In this document: piece by piece, positions 10,151 through 21,865 of the stretch
Layout of the letters: each line of letters begins with the position of its first letter
How positions within the stretch are numbered: position 1 is the stretch's first letter
Assembly (NCBI GenBank): GCA_039881045.1
Contig: JAYWVB010000057.1
Span: 1 to 64,000, forward strand
Reading direction: 5' to 3'
DNA: 64,000 bases
From: Chaetomium olivaceum
Lineage: Eukaryota > Ascomycota > Sordariomycetes > Sordariales > Chaetomiaceae
Position numbers and translations under genes: made by a program
Notes under the pieces: generated by a model
Told to the model about the DNA's origin: nothing
The model's input: the letters and a program-made list of their open reading frames with translations, nothing else
Database searches by the model: none

Positions 10151-13100
10151 ATGCCTGGAGGACCTGAATTCTATCTTAATCCGACTACAACGCAGCCAAC
10201 GGCCCCTACAGCGCCACCCAAGCGTTCCGTTGAAGAAACGCAACAACATGTGGGTCCGGGCAGCCTGTCTCAGGCACAGCAGGATAATAATGCTTCTGAC
10301 TCGGCGGCATCGAGCGAGCCCCGGCCTCGTCCGGTATTCAAAATGAGACGGACCGGCCACAGCGGCCCCTTCCCGTTCTCAGGCCGTCCCATTGTTACTG
10401 TTCCGCCGGATGGCAACCACGCCACGCCCTCTCCTTCCGTCTCATCATTGTGGGGCCCAGCCCCCCATGCGCAGGTGAGCCGTGATGCCCATCAGCCTTC
10501 TAGCCTTGTGCCAGACATGCAAAAAGAGAAGGGACGAAAACCCGTCGATCAAAGTAGCGCTACCATCGGACCTTCCGAGCACCCCACCGTTCCAGGAGAA
10601 AATCAGAATACCCAAAGCACACAACCACAATCAAACCCTGTGATTGGTCTTGATGAAAAAAGAGTATGTCACTAACGACTTCTTTCCTTCCTTCCTTCTT
10701 TCCGGGGACCTAAGATAGGTAGGCACCTAGTGTTTTGACATCCGACTTACCGAGTTTGACTGCAGAGTACCCACGATTCATCTACACCAGATATCGGTTT
10801 ACCCATAACGGGCGACATCAAATCAATGTCCGGTGCCCAGATTCCGGTTTACACATTAGATAGGATGGGAACTCCGAAACCAATCATGCCTCCCGACGTC
10901 CAAAAACTGTTCGACTCGGCACTGGACGATGGTCCCTACAAGACTTGGATAGGTACGGCTATCACAAACTCAGCTTAAAGGCATTTTTTTAACCCACTTC
11001 GGTAGATGAATATGGAAATAAGCTCCCCACTTCCGGCGCTCTGCTTCCCGTTGGGTATAAGATGTCCAACGACCCCGTCTTTCCCTGGGTGTGTCCGGTT
11101 AGGTCATGCAGGAAGCTGCTCCCTGGTCTCACGGGCTTAGGGAAACACTTTTGTGTCAGTGGACCCACCGTTTGCATTCACTGTTTACCATGCGGGGTAT
11201 TAATAGTGACGCCTCGTAGAACTCTCACCGTGCCACTTGCTTTAACGACAACGAAGACGGCACTCTCACTGACCTCGGAACCTATGCCAATCCCGAAACC
11301 GGAAACGGACGGAGATCGGGAGGGTTTGCTAAACGTCCTCTGATAGTGTCCAAGAAAGGGATGAGCCTAGTGGAGGCACCGATGGTTTCGCCCACCCTTC
11401 ACTACGGAGCTAATCCGACCCCGAAACCGACAATACCCCAGAGAGGTGGCCCACGCCGCTTCTCGTCAAGCGTACCCGAACCGGTCTCCGTGGACAGCGA
11501 CTCTACATCGACTGACGGCGATGACTCCGCCAGCCCTAGCAAAGCCAGCGCCCCCGGCGAAAGCCGGCGACTCGACATGGCGAACCCTGACCGGCCGTAC
11601 CACATGTGGCGTGGTAAGCGACCGCGTCTACTTTTCCCCGGCTGTTCCCCTCTCTGACCAGGACAGCAGGTGGATCCGGTACCCTCATCCCGTTGAAAAA
11701 CGTCTTGATACCAGACGGATATAAACATGACACAACTATACCGGATCGTCCGTGGATTTGTCCCGTTCGGAGTTGTCGCCGTCTGTTCAAGGCGCCCGTC
11801 GATTTTGGGAACCATTTCAAAGTACGCCTGGTTAACTTTCTTTGGAGGCCGAGGGGCGCTGACGATGCTTATATAGGGTCATCACCGTGGCTCCCGGTTG
11901 AATGACAATCTCGACGGCACCTTTTCCGTCGTGGAAAAAAAGGACAGTACTGCACTAGCCGTGGTTGTTTCCCGGGGTCCCATGGATGTCGAACTTGAAC
12001 CTATTGCCGAGCCCCTACGACCCGTTTATCCACGTGGAATGGCCGCCAAAAGTATTCTTTGGGTCAAGGCGACCAAGTCTGACCTCAACCCAAAGCCTAC
12101 CCGGACAAGGTCTGGTGTGGATCCCGAGATTATTGACATCGATGCCGACGTTGCCCTGAAACTCGCTACAGACGATCGCTCATACCATGAGTGGTGGGGT
12201 GAGTCATGGGGAGCTGCATCTTATCACTGTGGCTAAGGTGCTAACAAATATTCTTTTCGCAGATGAATCGGGCCAGCTAGTTAGCATGGCGGGCGCTCTG
12301 ATACCGGAGGGTTATGAACTGGACGACACCTTCCCTGGCCGCCCGTGGGTTTGTCCCGTCAGGTCCTGTCGATTAGCCTGTAAAATCCGCAGGAATCTAG
12401 GGTACCATTTCATGGTGAGTTTCATGTTATTAAGGCGCCACGCGGGACTGAACCTGACAACCATTGCCCTCTCTCCCCCAGACCACTCACAAGACTTGCT
12501 CCCTAAACGACAATGGCGATGGCACCTTCTCCATCATGGGCTTACACAACATCACCGCTCCACGCGTTGTCTCCAAGGAACCTCTCGATCCGAACGAACC
12601 GCCCCTTCAACCACCTCGTTTACCTCCCTACGTTCAGGAGTCTCACATGGCAGGCCGACAGAAGGATCCTTTCACGGCGCCACGGACCGCATCATCCAGC
12701 ACCAACAAGGACGCTTCAAGTGACCTCTCTGGGGCTCGCCTCGAGGGTGCTGCAGGCGCCTCTGGGATCACATCCGCTCGCACGTTCCCAAGCTCTCACT
12801 CTCCGACGGAAAGACACCTGAGATGGCGATGCTCCTCCGTCTTCCCAAGGTCCGGGATCTCTACATCATTCCCGGGACGTTGCCTTCCGACCTCAATGGA
12901 AAACAGATCACGGCCTTCGCCATCCAGGTTGTGGGCGAGCAGAACCCCAGGGCCTGCAGTGAATGCCGCCGGCAAGACGGGCCGTTTGACAGTTGCGTCA
13001 GCCTCTCGGGAGATGCCGCCCAGCGTTTATACCAATGGCTAGCGACCAGCTCGCGGGCGTGCGCCGGCTGCATCGCCCGCAAGAACTCGTCGGCTTGCAG

Positions 13101-13836
13101 CCTCAGGAAGTTGGGATCGGCTTGGGAACGGTCGTCAAGGCAGAGCTTGCGGGCTGATGTCGACGAAGGCGCCGTTGATGCTGGTTGGGGTAATGACCTT
13201 GCCGGGCGGAGGCGGTCCACGCGCCTGTTTCTAGCGAATGGCGATGTGGATGAGGATGGGGCGGACGAAGAGTCGGATGGCGAACCGCATCCCCCTGAAC
13301 CAGCGCCGAGGCCCACGCGGGTGGTGACGTTAAAACTAGCTCGGTCCGCTGCAAATGGTCGGACGGCGGGAGAACCTCATGCCGCCGCCTGGGAAGGGAA
13401 CGGGGCTACTGAGAAAGTATTGCACATGGAGGACTGGGAGATGGACGAGGGCCGAGTCAACACAGCGGGCGAGGGTATGTTATCATTGGCTTCACCACAT
13501 CACCACCTTTCAAGAGATTTATTAACGTCTCTCTTAGCATTGGCGTTCTCCTCAGCGTACCTCACCGCCAACCAGATGGTCCAGGTGTCGCAAAACATCA
13601 ACTTTCAAGCAATCACCGTCACCTCCGGCCAAGTACACCAGTTCCCAGCCGATGAAACGAAGACCCGCATGTGCACGCTGGCCAACGGGAAGCTCAGGGT
13701 GCAGGTAGGCCGCGACGAATTCGTCGTTGGCTCGCAGGGTATCTTCAAGATTACGCCGGGTAAGGTATGTACGGTGACGAATCGGTGTTACATGGACCTT
13801 GTCCTGCATGTCACGTCGTTGCGTGGAAGGGCGTAG
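10151..13836 (+). CDS. Triple C2H2-module protein with DUF3716-like Cys cluster and cupin-like C-terminus (one frameshift)
   Basis: Model: 10151..10663, 10766..10952, 11006..11154, 11220..11613, 11667..11821, 11877..12198, 12263..12414, 12482..13474, 13538..13836; about 1054 residues with one missing base near 12759-12760. The disordered N-terminus is Pro/Ser-rich. Three related modules follow, each with ALLP.GY or a similar lead, WVCPVRSC, an HF pair and LNDN.DGT(F/L). CPVRSC plus the two His fits C-x4-C-x12-H-x4-H. Every module is cut by an intron between the two zinc His, and exon phases repeat 1-0-1-0. After the frameshift come LLRLPKVRDL and CSECRRQDGPFDSC...CAGCIARKNSSACS, a DUF3716-like cluster. 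The last exon (GKLRVQVGRDEFVVGSQGIF) resembles the cupin fold of CENP-C/Mif2. Nuclear or chromatin function is inference. Confidence 0.75.
11006..11242 (+). repeat. C2H2 module copy 1
   Basis: Encodes ALLPVGYK, WVCPVRSCRK, GKHFC, then after the intron NSHRATCFNDNEDGT. The intron (11155-11219) separates the two zinc His codons. Confidence 0.75.
11667..11930 (+). repeat. C2H2 module copy 2
   Basis: Encodes VLIPDGYKHD, WICPVRSCRR, GNHFK, then GHHRGSRLNDNLDGTFS. The intron (11822-11876) sits at the same place as in copies 1 and 3. Confidence 0.75.
12263..12533 (+). repeat. C2H2 module copy 3
   Basis: Encodes ALIPEGYELD, WVCPVRSCRL, GYHFM, then TTHKTCSLNDNGDGTFS. The intron (12415-12481) again splits the His pair. 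Confidence 0.75.
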
Positions 13837-14396
13837 GAGCGAGCAGCGGTGGGCCGTCCAGAGCCTTGGATTGGCTCTGGGTAGGCTTCCAATGATACAT
13901 CTGCGGATTAGTGGCAGCGGAGCAGATCATGGAAATAAGGATCTGTGGGCGCACTATAATAATTAATATCTTTGGAGTTGACCAAACAAGAGTCTCAAGG
14001 CAAGACAGATGTACTTCTGAACAGTCAAGTATGATGGTTTATGGGTAACAACAACAAGGCTGGGCTGGGACTTGACCCGAAGTACAAGAATTATGATCTC
14101 GAAGACTAGCAGTGATTTCTACCACACACACCCTCGTTAGGCGTCCTCACCAGGAGGTCAGTACTGGATTCGGAGCCCGTGCCTGTGGTTGTTAAAAGGC
14201 TCGCGTTTCGCAGTCCTTTCAGCACCTAGCCTACCACCAACCCCAACAAACCTACAAGTCGGGTCTCAGAGCCCGGCCCTCAGTCCGGAACGCCAACACC
14301 ACAGCACCAGATCGTGAACAGTAATTATTCACTACCAGAGTTGCCGCCATCCCCCCCAAGCCCTACCTAACATTCACTCTTCCGCTCGAGCTTAAA
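13837..14396. other. Intergenic; holds the 5' flank of the membrane-protein family
   Basis: 560 bp without a gene. The stretch 14045-14215 resembles 16370-16540 upstream of the third family member (shared ACAACAAGGCTGG, TACAAGAA/CACAAGAA and TGTTAAAAGG blocks), so the family was duplicated with its promoter. Confidence 0.55.
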
Positions 14397-15084
14397 ATGG
14401 CTGCTCTGCTCCCGTCTAGCTTTCGCTCATACCTCTTCGCAACTCTCGCCATCCAGTTCGCCCCATTTATCACCGGCATCCTCCCACTTCTCCTCGGGAT
14501 TATCCAACTTCTCGTCGGGATAATCGCAGCTATATTTACGATGCCTGGTCAAGGTACGTCTTTTTCCCCCATCAATCTGTTTAACCACAGTCATTTAACA
14601 AACAACGGTTACCGCACTCGTCTTTGGGGATTTCCAGATACATGGCCAGGTTGTCATCGTTGGCTTTTGGAGGGTTTGCCGGATTTTGATCCTCGCGCTT
14701 CGCGATATTCTGATGGCGTTTCTCGAATTCTTGCGTACACCGGGGGTTATTGTCGCCATCTGCACATTTTTCGCTAGCAAGCTCGACCCCACGGCCCTCG
14801 TTACCATGGTCATTCTCCCGTACCTGGTCCTGGAAAAGATCGTCCTCATATTGGCGAACCCGATCAACTTGGTCGTCGTCGTTCTGGGGGTACATTATCA
14901 ACTACCAGCGTCGGCGCGTCGGCTTGAACCTCCCCTAGTCGTATTTCCCAAACCCATATTATTATATTTCACAATGACAATCACATTCTCCCGTCCGAAG
15001 TTCTCGGGGTGCCATCACGGGATTTTAAGTCTTTCGGGTGCCTATTTAAACACCTCGTTGTATAAGGTACCCTTTCTTCCGTAA
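14397..15084 (+). pseudogene. Small multi-pass membrane protein, family copy A, splice site apparently lost
   Basis: Exon 1 (14397..14553) encodes a very hydrophobic start (MAALLPSSFRSYLFATLAI...). The next coding block reads VTALVFGDFQIHGQVV and then several hydrophobic segments, collinear with copies B and C. The homologous acceptor in copy C ends ATAGCAG; here the matching place reads ACAAACAAC with no AG. The nearer AGs lead to stop codons or a non-homologous frame. The 3' end of the model is uncertain. It could be a decayed copy, or the acceptor could carry a sequence error. Function unknown. Confidence 0.4.
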
Positions 15085-15257
15085 TTCGCCGACTTCCATC
15101 AAAACCGCCAACTTCATCTTTCCGAGCCCTCGACTTGAAGCTAGACCGACCACAGAGCAACATCGCAAACAGCACTTTTTGCGACCTCATCAACCGCGAT
15201 TTCACGCGCCTCTTCCCTTCAAGTTCCGACTGAAAACCCCAACGTCAGATCTTCAAA

Positions 15258-15851
15258 ATGTCTTGGTTCGAGTTGTCCTACTTCACTTCTCGCCCATTCT
15301 ACACATTCTTCTTCGCAGCTTACATCATCCTCCTTGCTGCATCTTCCCTCCGCCCCTTCGCATTTCTCCTCGATATCGCTGCAACCCTCTCCGCCCTGGT
15401 TTATCAAGGTATGTCCCGCCCCTTCCGCCTAATTCTTCTGATGACAACCACCATTCAACAGATTGCAGGTGCGAATTCCGTCTTCGGAGATTTCCAAATT
15501 CAAGGCCAATATGCCTTCGACGTCATCAGCTGCGCCATACAGGTGACAGGTCCCTGTTGCAGCATTCCGCCACAATTTACAGCGGAGGTGCTGTTTGCAG
15601 CGTGGTGGGATCTTGTGCTATGCATATTCAGAGTCGATGGAGCCGATGTTGCGCTGTCTCGGGCCATCTTACGCCAATAATATGCCGACAACACCGTCGA
15701 TGCCTTAGTCCTCATCGTCGGCCTTGCCCTTTTGGCGGTGATCAGCCCTCTCGTCCCCATTCTCATTGTCAGTCTGACCTGGTTGGACAAATTGACATCT
15801 AATCGGACTTTTGTTCCCTTCTAGACGATCGCCGTGTTCTTGCGGCAATAG
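15258..15851 (+). CDS. Small membrane protein, family copy B, structure uncertain
   Basis: Exon 1 is 15258..15408 (MSWFELSYFTSRPFYTFFFA, hydrophobic). Exon 2 starts at 15469 with GANSVFGDFQIQGQYAFD, the family signature also seen in A and C. A TAA then stops the simple reading at about 15678-15680. Beyond it the same frame resumes with a membrane helix (ALVLIVGLALLAVISPLVPI), followed by a probable last intron and TIAVFLRQ ending at 15851. About 60 extra bases relative to copy C suggest an additional intron, perhaps with a one-base indel; otherwise the copy is broken. Function unknown. Confidence 0.45.
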
Positions 15852-16733
15852 ACAAAACCGACTGGGGAGACAGTGCGCTTGACCCCGATGGCGCCGGCCA
15901 TTCGTAGCGACGTTACGACAATGAACTGAGGTAGCCTTCTCCCATCACATTTCGCCTAACGCATATTAAACCACAACAGCAACCACCCCCTATCTTCAGA
16001 TACCAGACACCCGGTATCGCGTATCGCGTTCCGTGATTGTACCATGTGTATTTTGTTATTAACCTCGGCTCCGGATGACTGGAGGCCTCGTTCATTTTGG
16101 ATTTTGTTGACGCCGGCTAGGCTCGGCCTCAATGTCCCAGGTCCTCACGAGGATAAAGGGAACCGAGCAAGGAGGGACTCGGGCCACAACATTGCAGGGC
16201 GGCCAAGTCATAAGGCGGCCGGCGACTTGTCTACTCATCCCTTGCACTTGATGCTCGAGTGACTCCGTACTGTCGATGCCCAATTCGTTCGAGACTGGGG
16301 CTGCGGGAACTAGCTAAAGACAAACATAAACATACTCTTTGAACAGCCAGATACGAGTGTCCGAAGAAAAGACAACAAGGCTGGAGGTGTGACCCAAGGC
16401 ACAAGAAAGATAAGGCAGTTCCTTCTATCGCTAGTAGTCTATACTATACATTCTCGTCCGAGATCCTTTGGGTATTATCACTGGATGGCTGGTCCGTGCT
16501 CGCGGTGCCTGTATTGTCTGTTAAAAGGTGGTGGTGCTGTGCCCGTTCCTTTGACGGCCCAGCCATCTCTCTCACGAATACACTTCACGAAAAGCTCTCA
16601 AGCAAGAAAAATCACGACCACAAAAAAAAAACATCGTGAACACTGTCCTTTGCAGCGCCATTGGCCGCCAGCTTTTCCCTTGCCCCACGTTCCCTTTGCC
16701 CCACGTTTAATTCAGTCATTCACTCAAGTCAAG
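15852..16733. other. Intergenic duplicated flank
   Basis: Holds the 3' flank of copy B, related to the 3' flank of copy C (AATAGACAAA at the stop; CTCGAGTGA with preceding TCATCCC near 16235-16262 versus 17727-17754), and the 5' flank of copy C. No gene seen. Confidence 0.5.
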
Positions 16734-17377
16734 ATGGCTACCCTTCCCTTCTTCAGTTTTCGCTCATCCATTTTCCTAACTCTCGCCATCATCTTTGCTC
16801 CCTTAGCGTGTACCTTGCTCCTCGGCGTTCTCGAGGTGGTTTTCATTATGGCCAACGAAAGTACGATTTTCCTCCTACATCATTTTATGCTGATGACAGC
16901 CATTTAACAAATAGCAGCCGTGTCACTGGTCTCTGGCGAATTTCGTGTCCAAGGCCAAGCGGCCTTCGATACACTGAGCATCGTTTTTCGCGAGTTCATT
17001 GCGGCGCTCGCCGACCTTGGGCAACGTCTGATCGGTTCCAACTTCTCGCAGACCGCGGCCGATCTCATAATACATGCAATGGACTCCATGAGTATATTGT
17101 TTGTCGGCATTGCGCTTGTCATAGCGCTCGTCATCTGTATCGCCATCGGTGCCATTGTCGCCGTCGCCTATTTTGCGTATTTAGCTTTCGACGTCACGGC
17201 ACATCTCGCTATCCAGAACCCAGTCATCGCTATTGTTTACTTCCTCACTTTCACCGTGGGTTTGATCTGCCTTTTCTTCAAGCAGGTACGTATAGCAATG
17301 TCCCAAGAATCTTTTGAGTCAAGACGTCTAACCGGTGTTGTGTTGCTTTCCAGACAATGACCGCTTTTCCGTGGTGA
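16734..17377 (+). CDS. Small multi-pass membrane protein, family copy C (intact)
   Basis: Model: 16734..16860, 16918..17285, 17354..17377, 172 residues, all phases consistent. It begins with a hydrophobic helix (SIFLTLAIIFAPLACTLLLG), followed by SLVSGEFRVQGQAAFDTLS, which is the signature shared with copies A and B, then an amphipathic stretch and at least two further membrane helices (ILFVGIALVIALVICIAIG; PVIAIVYFLTFTVGLICLF). The last exon encodes only seven residues. This is the best-preserved member and should be used as the family reference. I do not recognise the family. Confidence 0.7.
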
Positions 17378-18370
17378 ATAGACAAAGCCCGAGGGATGAA
17401 CCACGAGGTTCACCCCCATGGTGTCTGCCCTCCGGCAGCGGTGTTGCGGAAATGAATGGGCTGGGTGATAAGTCGCTGGTCTCGCCGCATCGCAATTACC
17501 ACCAATACAAACACCGACCCCGACGCCGGAAACGCCCGACTCCGGATGGGCCCCGTGATCATACCATCATATCGTGTCCCGTCATTGCTCCCCGGCTCCA
17601 AATAACCGAGGGCGCGTTCCTTATAAACCTCACTGACACAGCGACGGCGTTCTGTCTCGACTTCCCACGAGGCTAGAAGCAACCGTGCGAGGCGGCCAGT
17701 CGTGAAGTGGCCGTTCATGTCCTTCATCCCCTACTTGCTGATTCTCGAGTGATTGCATAAGGTGGATGTTCGAGTCGTCCGTGACTAACACGGCGGAAAC
17801 TACTACAGAGCGTTTTTTTACAAGACGAAGGCTCATTATCGAAGATGTCAGGCGGCGAATAAGTGAGCGGCGACACTTCAACATCGGGTCTACTACATAC
17901 CGGAGCAACGCAGCAACCACACATCACCGATGACGATCCGAATAGAAAAAAACCGTTCTGCCTCGGGCGATAAATGTTGGGCTAGTACATTTGGCGGTGT
18001 TGAAAGCCGATTAGCAGGCGCCCCCCAAAAGGCGGTGCAACCGCCGAGACCCGGAGGCGAGAGCTTATTATATCCAACGCGCTCATACATAAGCACTCAG
18101 AATGATGGACTGTTTTGAATGCTTCAATTGGAGGACGGCACAGGCATTGACGACGGCTATGTGAGTGCGGTCTGCGAAGTTACTTACCCATCCTCATCCC
18201 GCTTCACCCCGCTTCCCACCCCCTCGCCATCTAACACCCATGTACACGACTCACTCGCTCGAGTATAGGGAGGCTACTGGAAATGACCCGTGACGTAAAA
18301 CAGATGATACCCTACTCTCCTTCCGCGTCCCTCTCGCTAGCAAGGAGTTTCCTCCTTCCTCTCATGCAAC
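17378..18370. other. Intergenic, about 1 kb
   Basis: First 400 bp is the 3' flank duplicated with copy B. Nothing coding recognised in the remainder. Confidence 0.5.
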
Positions 18371-18710
18371 TCAAGCGTAAACATCCTCCAAGTCCGCATT
18401 GGGATCGTACCGGTTCGCTGCAGCCGCCACGAGCCGCTTCGCAGCGGCCACGCCGACCCCGCGCCACTGCATGTATAGCCACACAGCGTTAATGGGGTTG
18501 GAAGAAGCGCCCGGTTTGGTTTGCGCGTCACTCAATTCGCGGTCAAACGAGAAGTACTGAAGTAGTCGTTGGCCAGGGCGAAGGAGGCGTAGCACGGCTG
18601 GGTGATGGGCGCGAGCAGGGCGTCTTGCTGCCGGCCTTGACATTGGACTTCGTTGTTTCCAGTACTTCCAGACCGAACTTGTCTTCGTTGAGCTGACTGG
18701 GGTCGGACAT
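18371..18710 (-). CDS. Small conserved-looking protein, unknown function (two frameshifts)
   Basis: About 113 residues after two one-base corrections, single exon. It starts MSDPSQLNEDKFGLEVLETT. The frame breaks at 18624 and again at 18559; adding a C or G beside the existing one at each place joins LLAPITQPCYASFALANDYF to QYFSFDREL and on to NAVWLYMQWRGVGVAAAKRL. The length then becomes a multiple of three and the composition is uniform. I do not recognise the family. Three overlapping short open frames here are the broken pieces of this one gene. Confidence 0.55.
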
Positions 18711-19579
18711 TAGAATTATGCTGATGGAGAAAAGAAAGAACAGAAAGGAGAATACTAGAGAAACGGAAGAGGAGAAAGTAAAAGAAAAAACGAAAGTAAA
18801 AGAAGAAGAGGAAACAAAACGAGAGAAAACAGGCCACCCCCCTCGCCGAAACCCTCAACCACGCTAACTATCATGCAGAAACATATCTCCCACACCAAGA
18901 CAAGTCAGCTCAGCACCACCCACCCAACGCCCAGAGGATCACCACTACCAAGCACCACCACTCCCTGGCTGGCTGGCTGGCCGGGGTGGTGCTTGGTTGC
19001 TTGCAGGTTTGTATGAAGCGGTCATTATATTTGTATTGGTCTATGGTGTTGAACTTGTGGTTATTCATATTGATCCGTGACAGCTGTTTCCGTTTCTTCA
19101 TCCACAACCCCTGGGCCTAGGAACACGTATCATTCACCCTTTCTACTGATGATTCACTCCGGCGACCCGATACTCTTCTTCCAGACCACACTCCGTCAAC
19201 CCCCTTGAATGCCGACTGACGTTCCTCGGCTCAGCCGGCGCGACTGGCGTTGACATCGGAACCAACTGCATGATTGGGTACCGTTTGCACAGCTGGTAAG
19301 CCAGCCAACAACCTTCATGGCAGGGAGGGATTCGATGCTTGCGCAATGGGCTCACACGAGTGATACAGGTACATAATATGTAACGTGGAGTTACCTCTAC
19401 AGCAGGAACGATGGAAACTGCACAGAACACAGCGAAATCCAGGGGCAGACGAGAGAAAGACGCTTGGAGGGACACCCAAAACCCCAAAATAGGACAGCAG
19501 AAGGAAACGGAAAATGACATGATTGTATTCCACTTTCACTCTAACTTTAAACTCCCCAACCGCCGTTGGCATCCTGCCC
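18711..19579. other. Intergenic with strong purine tract
   Basis: 18722-18835 is almost pure A/G on the plus strand (CT-rich upstream of the minus-strand start), as in fungal CT-rich core promoters. The rest holds the GPI16 3' UTR. No gene seen. Confidence 0.5.
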
Positions 19580-21461
19580 TTACCCCTTCACGGCGCCCAC
19601 CAACCGGCTCTTCAACCGTGCCAGCACCACCCCCAGCCCAGTGGCGTGGGCCTCGTCCGCAGCAACAAACCGTCGGACGACGATATTAAACAGACCGCCA
19701 AACGCCAGCGCAATAGCCGTCGACGTGAAGATAATCACATTGTACGGCATGCTGAAGTCGGGCGTCGGCAGGCTGCACAGTAGCGAGGTGGTGCGGAGGG
19801 TGTAGGCGGCAAAGCGGCCGTCCTTTGGCGGGGGGTCCAAAATGGTGATGACGGCGGCGGCAACGTCAAAGCCGCGGTTCGCGTCCGGGGGATATTCGGT
19901 GTAGCGCAGGATGGACTTCTCAAAGTCGTAAGTGAGGAAGACGGTCGACGCGGCCGGCACGCGCATGCGCACTTCGAGCTGGGTGCCGCGGGCGCGGTCG
20001 AGTGCTGGGCGGTAGTAGACCTGCTGGACCAGAGACTTGTTCGCGTGGGGCTGACCCGCAATCCTGGTCTCCATGGTGTGCAGAAAGATGCGCATGAACC
20101 AGGGGAGAGACTCCATGTAGATGAACTCGACCTCGGTGTCGGGGCTCGGGTTCCGCAGGATGGTTTGCACGCCACCGCGCTCCTGGCCATGGCCTGTGAA
20201 ACTGCGCTCGGCGTAGAGAAGCGGGGTTTCGGGCGTGGCAATGTCGGTTGTGGTTTCTGAGGATGCACTCTCGTCGGCACGGGGGAGCATCATCTCCAGT
20301 TCGGTGTCCGGAGAGATATGGAAACAGCGGGAAGTGCCATCCGAGTTCTTCTTCTCGTGGACGTCCTTCGAGACAAAGACACTGCGGGCGTGGGGGACTT
20401 GGAGGCAGACCGGCGGAATGGCAGGGTCCGCAAGAGGGCAGGTGCCCTTGACCGTCTTCCCGAAGATCTGGGAGAGCGTCCATTCTTGGTTGGTGTAATC
20501 CACAGGGAAGCATGTGTCGTGTGAATTGTAAGGCTTCGAGGTATCACACGGCAGTTGGTCACTCGGCGGAGACCTAGGGATGGGATTGCCTGCAGCATGT
20601 CAATAACCCGACGGTATGATCGAGGGGAGGGTGGCTTACCCCTGGGTCGCTTGGATCGATCAATATCAAGGACCATATCGATGGTTTGTTCGATCTGAAG
20701 AACGCACTCCCCGCTAGGAGGGCAGATGGGGCGGATATCAATGGCCATGCTCTGCCATGACGCATCGAACAGTTTGTGTCCATCCAGCAGCGTCGCAATG
20801 CCGGCCTTTCCTTTACACGGCAGGAGCTTCAAGAAAGGGGTCAGGTTCTCGGTGCATACCACCTCGTGTGGTAGCACACCGTAGAGAAGATGCATGTTGG
20901 TATCCGTCGAGTGGTCGCCTTCAGGCTGGAAAGACATGACGGGCCGCGTCGTCCGGGTGCCGTCGATGAAGTTGAGGGAAGCGCAGAACAACCCCGACAG
21001 GGCGTTGGTCAGGGTCAGCCATTTGCGGTCGGCTCTGTTTTCGACTTGTCAGCAAGAAACAAAGGATGGTGGAAACAACTCAGCGTATCCTACTCTTCGT
21101 CGGTGTCCGTCTCGAGCCACGCCCACAACTCGACGCCGGTCCCGCCCTCGCGCGCACCGTCCCACGGTCTAGCGCCCCATGTCTCCGAATCCCACCTGCC
21201 CAGGCTGAACCTCAGATGTAGCTCGCGCGTGCCTGCATGCTGTAGAATTTGACCGAGTGACCGTGGGAAGAAACGGAAATTGCCCTTTTCGAACTCGGAG
21301 AGGGTGGTGTTGGAGCGGAAGTTGAAGCTGGCGAGGAGAGCCGAAAGAGGGAGCGGCCTCAGATTCAGTTGCTCGTGGTAATCGGCGGCGGATGATGCCG
21401 AGGAAGGAATTACAAGTAAAGAAAGCAAAGAAAGCCAAAGGAACGACAGGAATTGGCGCAT
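19580..21461 (-). CDS. GPI16: GPI transamidase subunit Gpi16/PIG-T
   Basis: Model: complement(19580..20589, 20640..21034, 21094..21461), 590 residues, phases 2 and 1 consistent. It is a subunit of the ER-membrane complex that cleaves the C-terminal signal of precursors and attaches GPI anchors. Visible features: signal peptide (FLSFLWLSLLSLLVIPSSASS), luminal start YHEQLNLRPLP, SLGRWDSETWG, GTGVELWAWLE, HKLFDASWQSMAIDIRP, and the conserved late block ESLPWFMRIFLHTM. One C-terminal membrane helix (YNVIIFTSTAIALAFGGLFN) precedes a short cytosolic tail. Length fits the family (about 550-650). No frame problems. It is divergent from LUC7 with a 404-bp shared promoter. Confidence 0.93.
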
Positions 21462-21865
21462 CTTTCCTCCTCAGCGCCCCGTGGCCATTGGCGCATGGAA
21501 CCGCGAGAGTAAAGAGAGTTGGAAAGATGAAGATGGACGACAAACGGGAGTCTTGGCTCTCTGTCGTGTTCGAGATTGACCTGGTATCCATGAATCCCGC
21601 GACGGGCCACGAGCAGTGCAGGCAGCCTGCAGGGGTTGGCAGCAGCAAGGGTCATCCGCGCCACGGGCCCCGCTTCCCCGGTGCTGTGCTGCATTTGCAG
21701 CCTTGCAGCGCGGCTGGGAAATTCAAACCCCAAAATATCATCTCCAAATTCCATCATCAAAAACGCCAAACACCTTGTTAGCTATCGTCTCTAGCGCTTT
21801 ATCTCCCACGCTGAGAAGCACACACCGGATACTCCGATACAGCACATCACACCACACCCCACATC
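21462..21865. promoter_or_regulatory. Bidirectional promoter between GPI16 and LUC7
   Basis: 404 bp between two divergent housekeeping genes. No TATA box is obvious close to either start. Confidence 0.5.
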
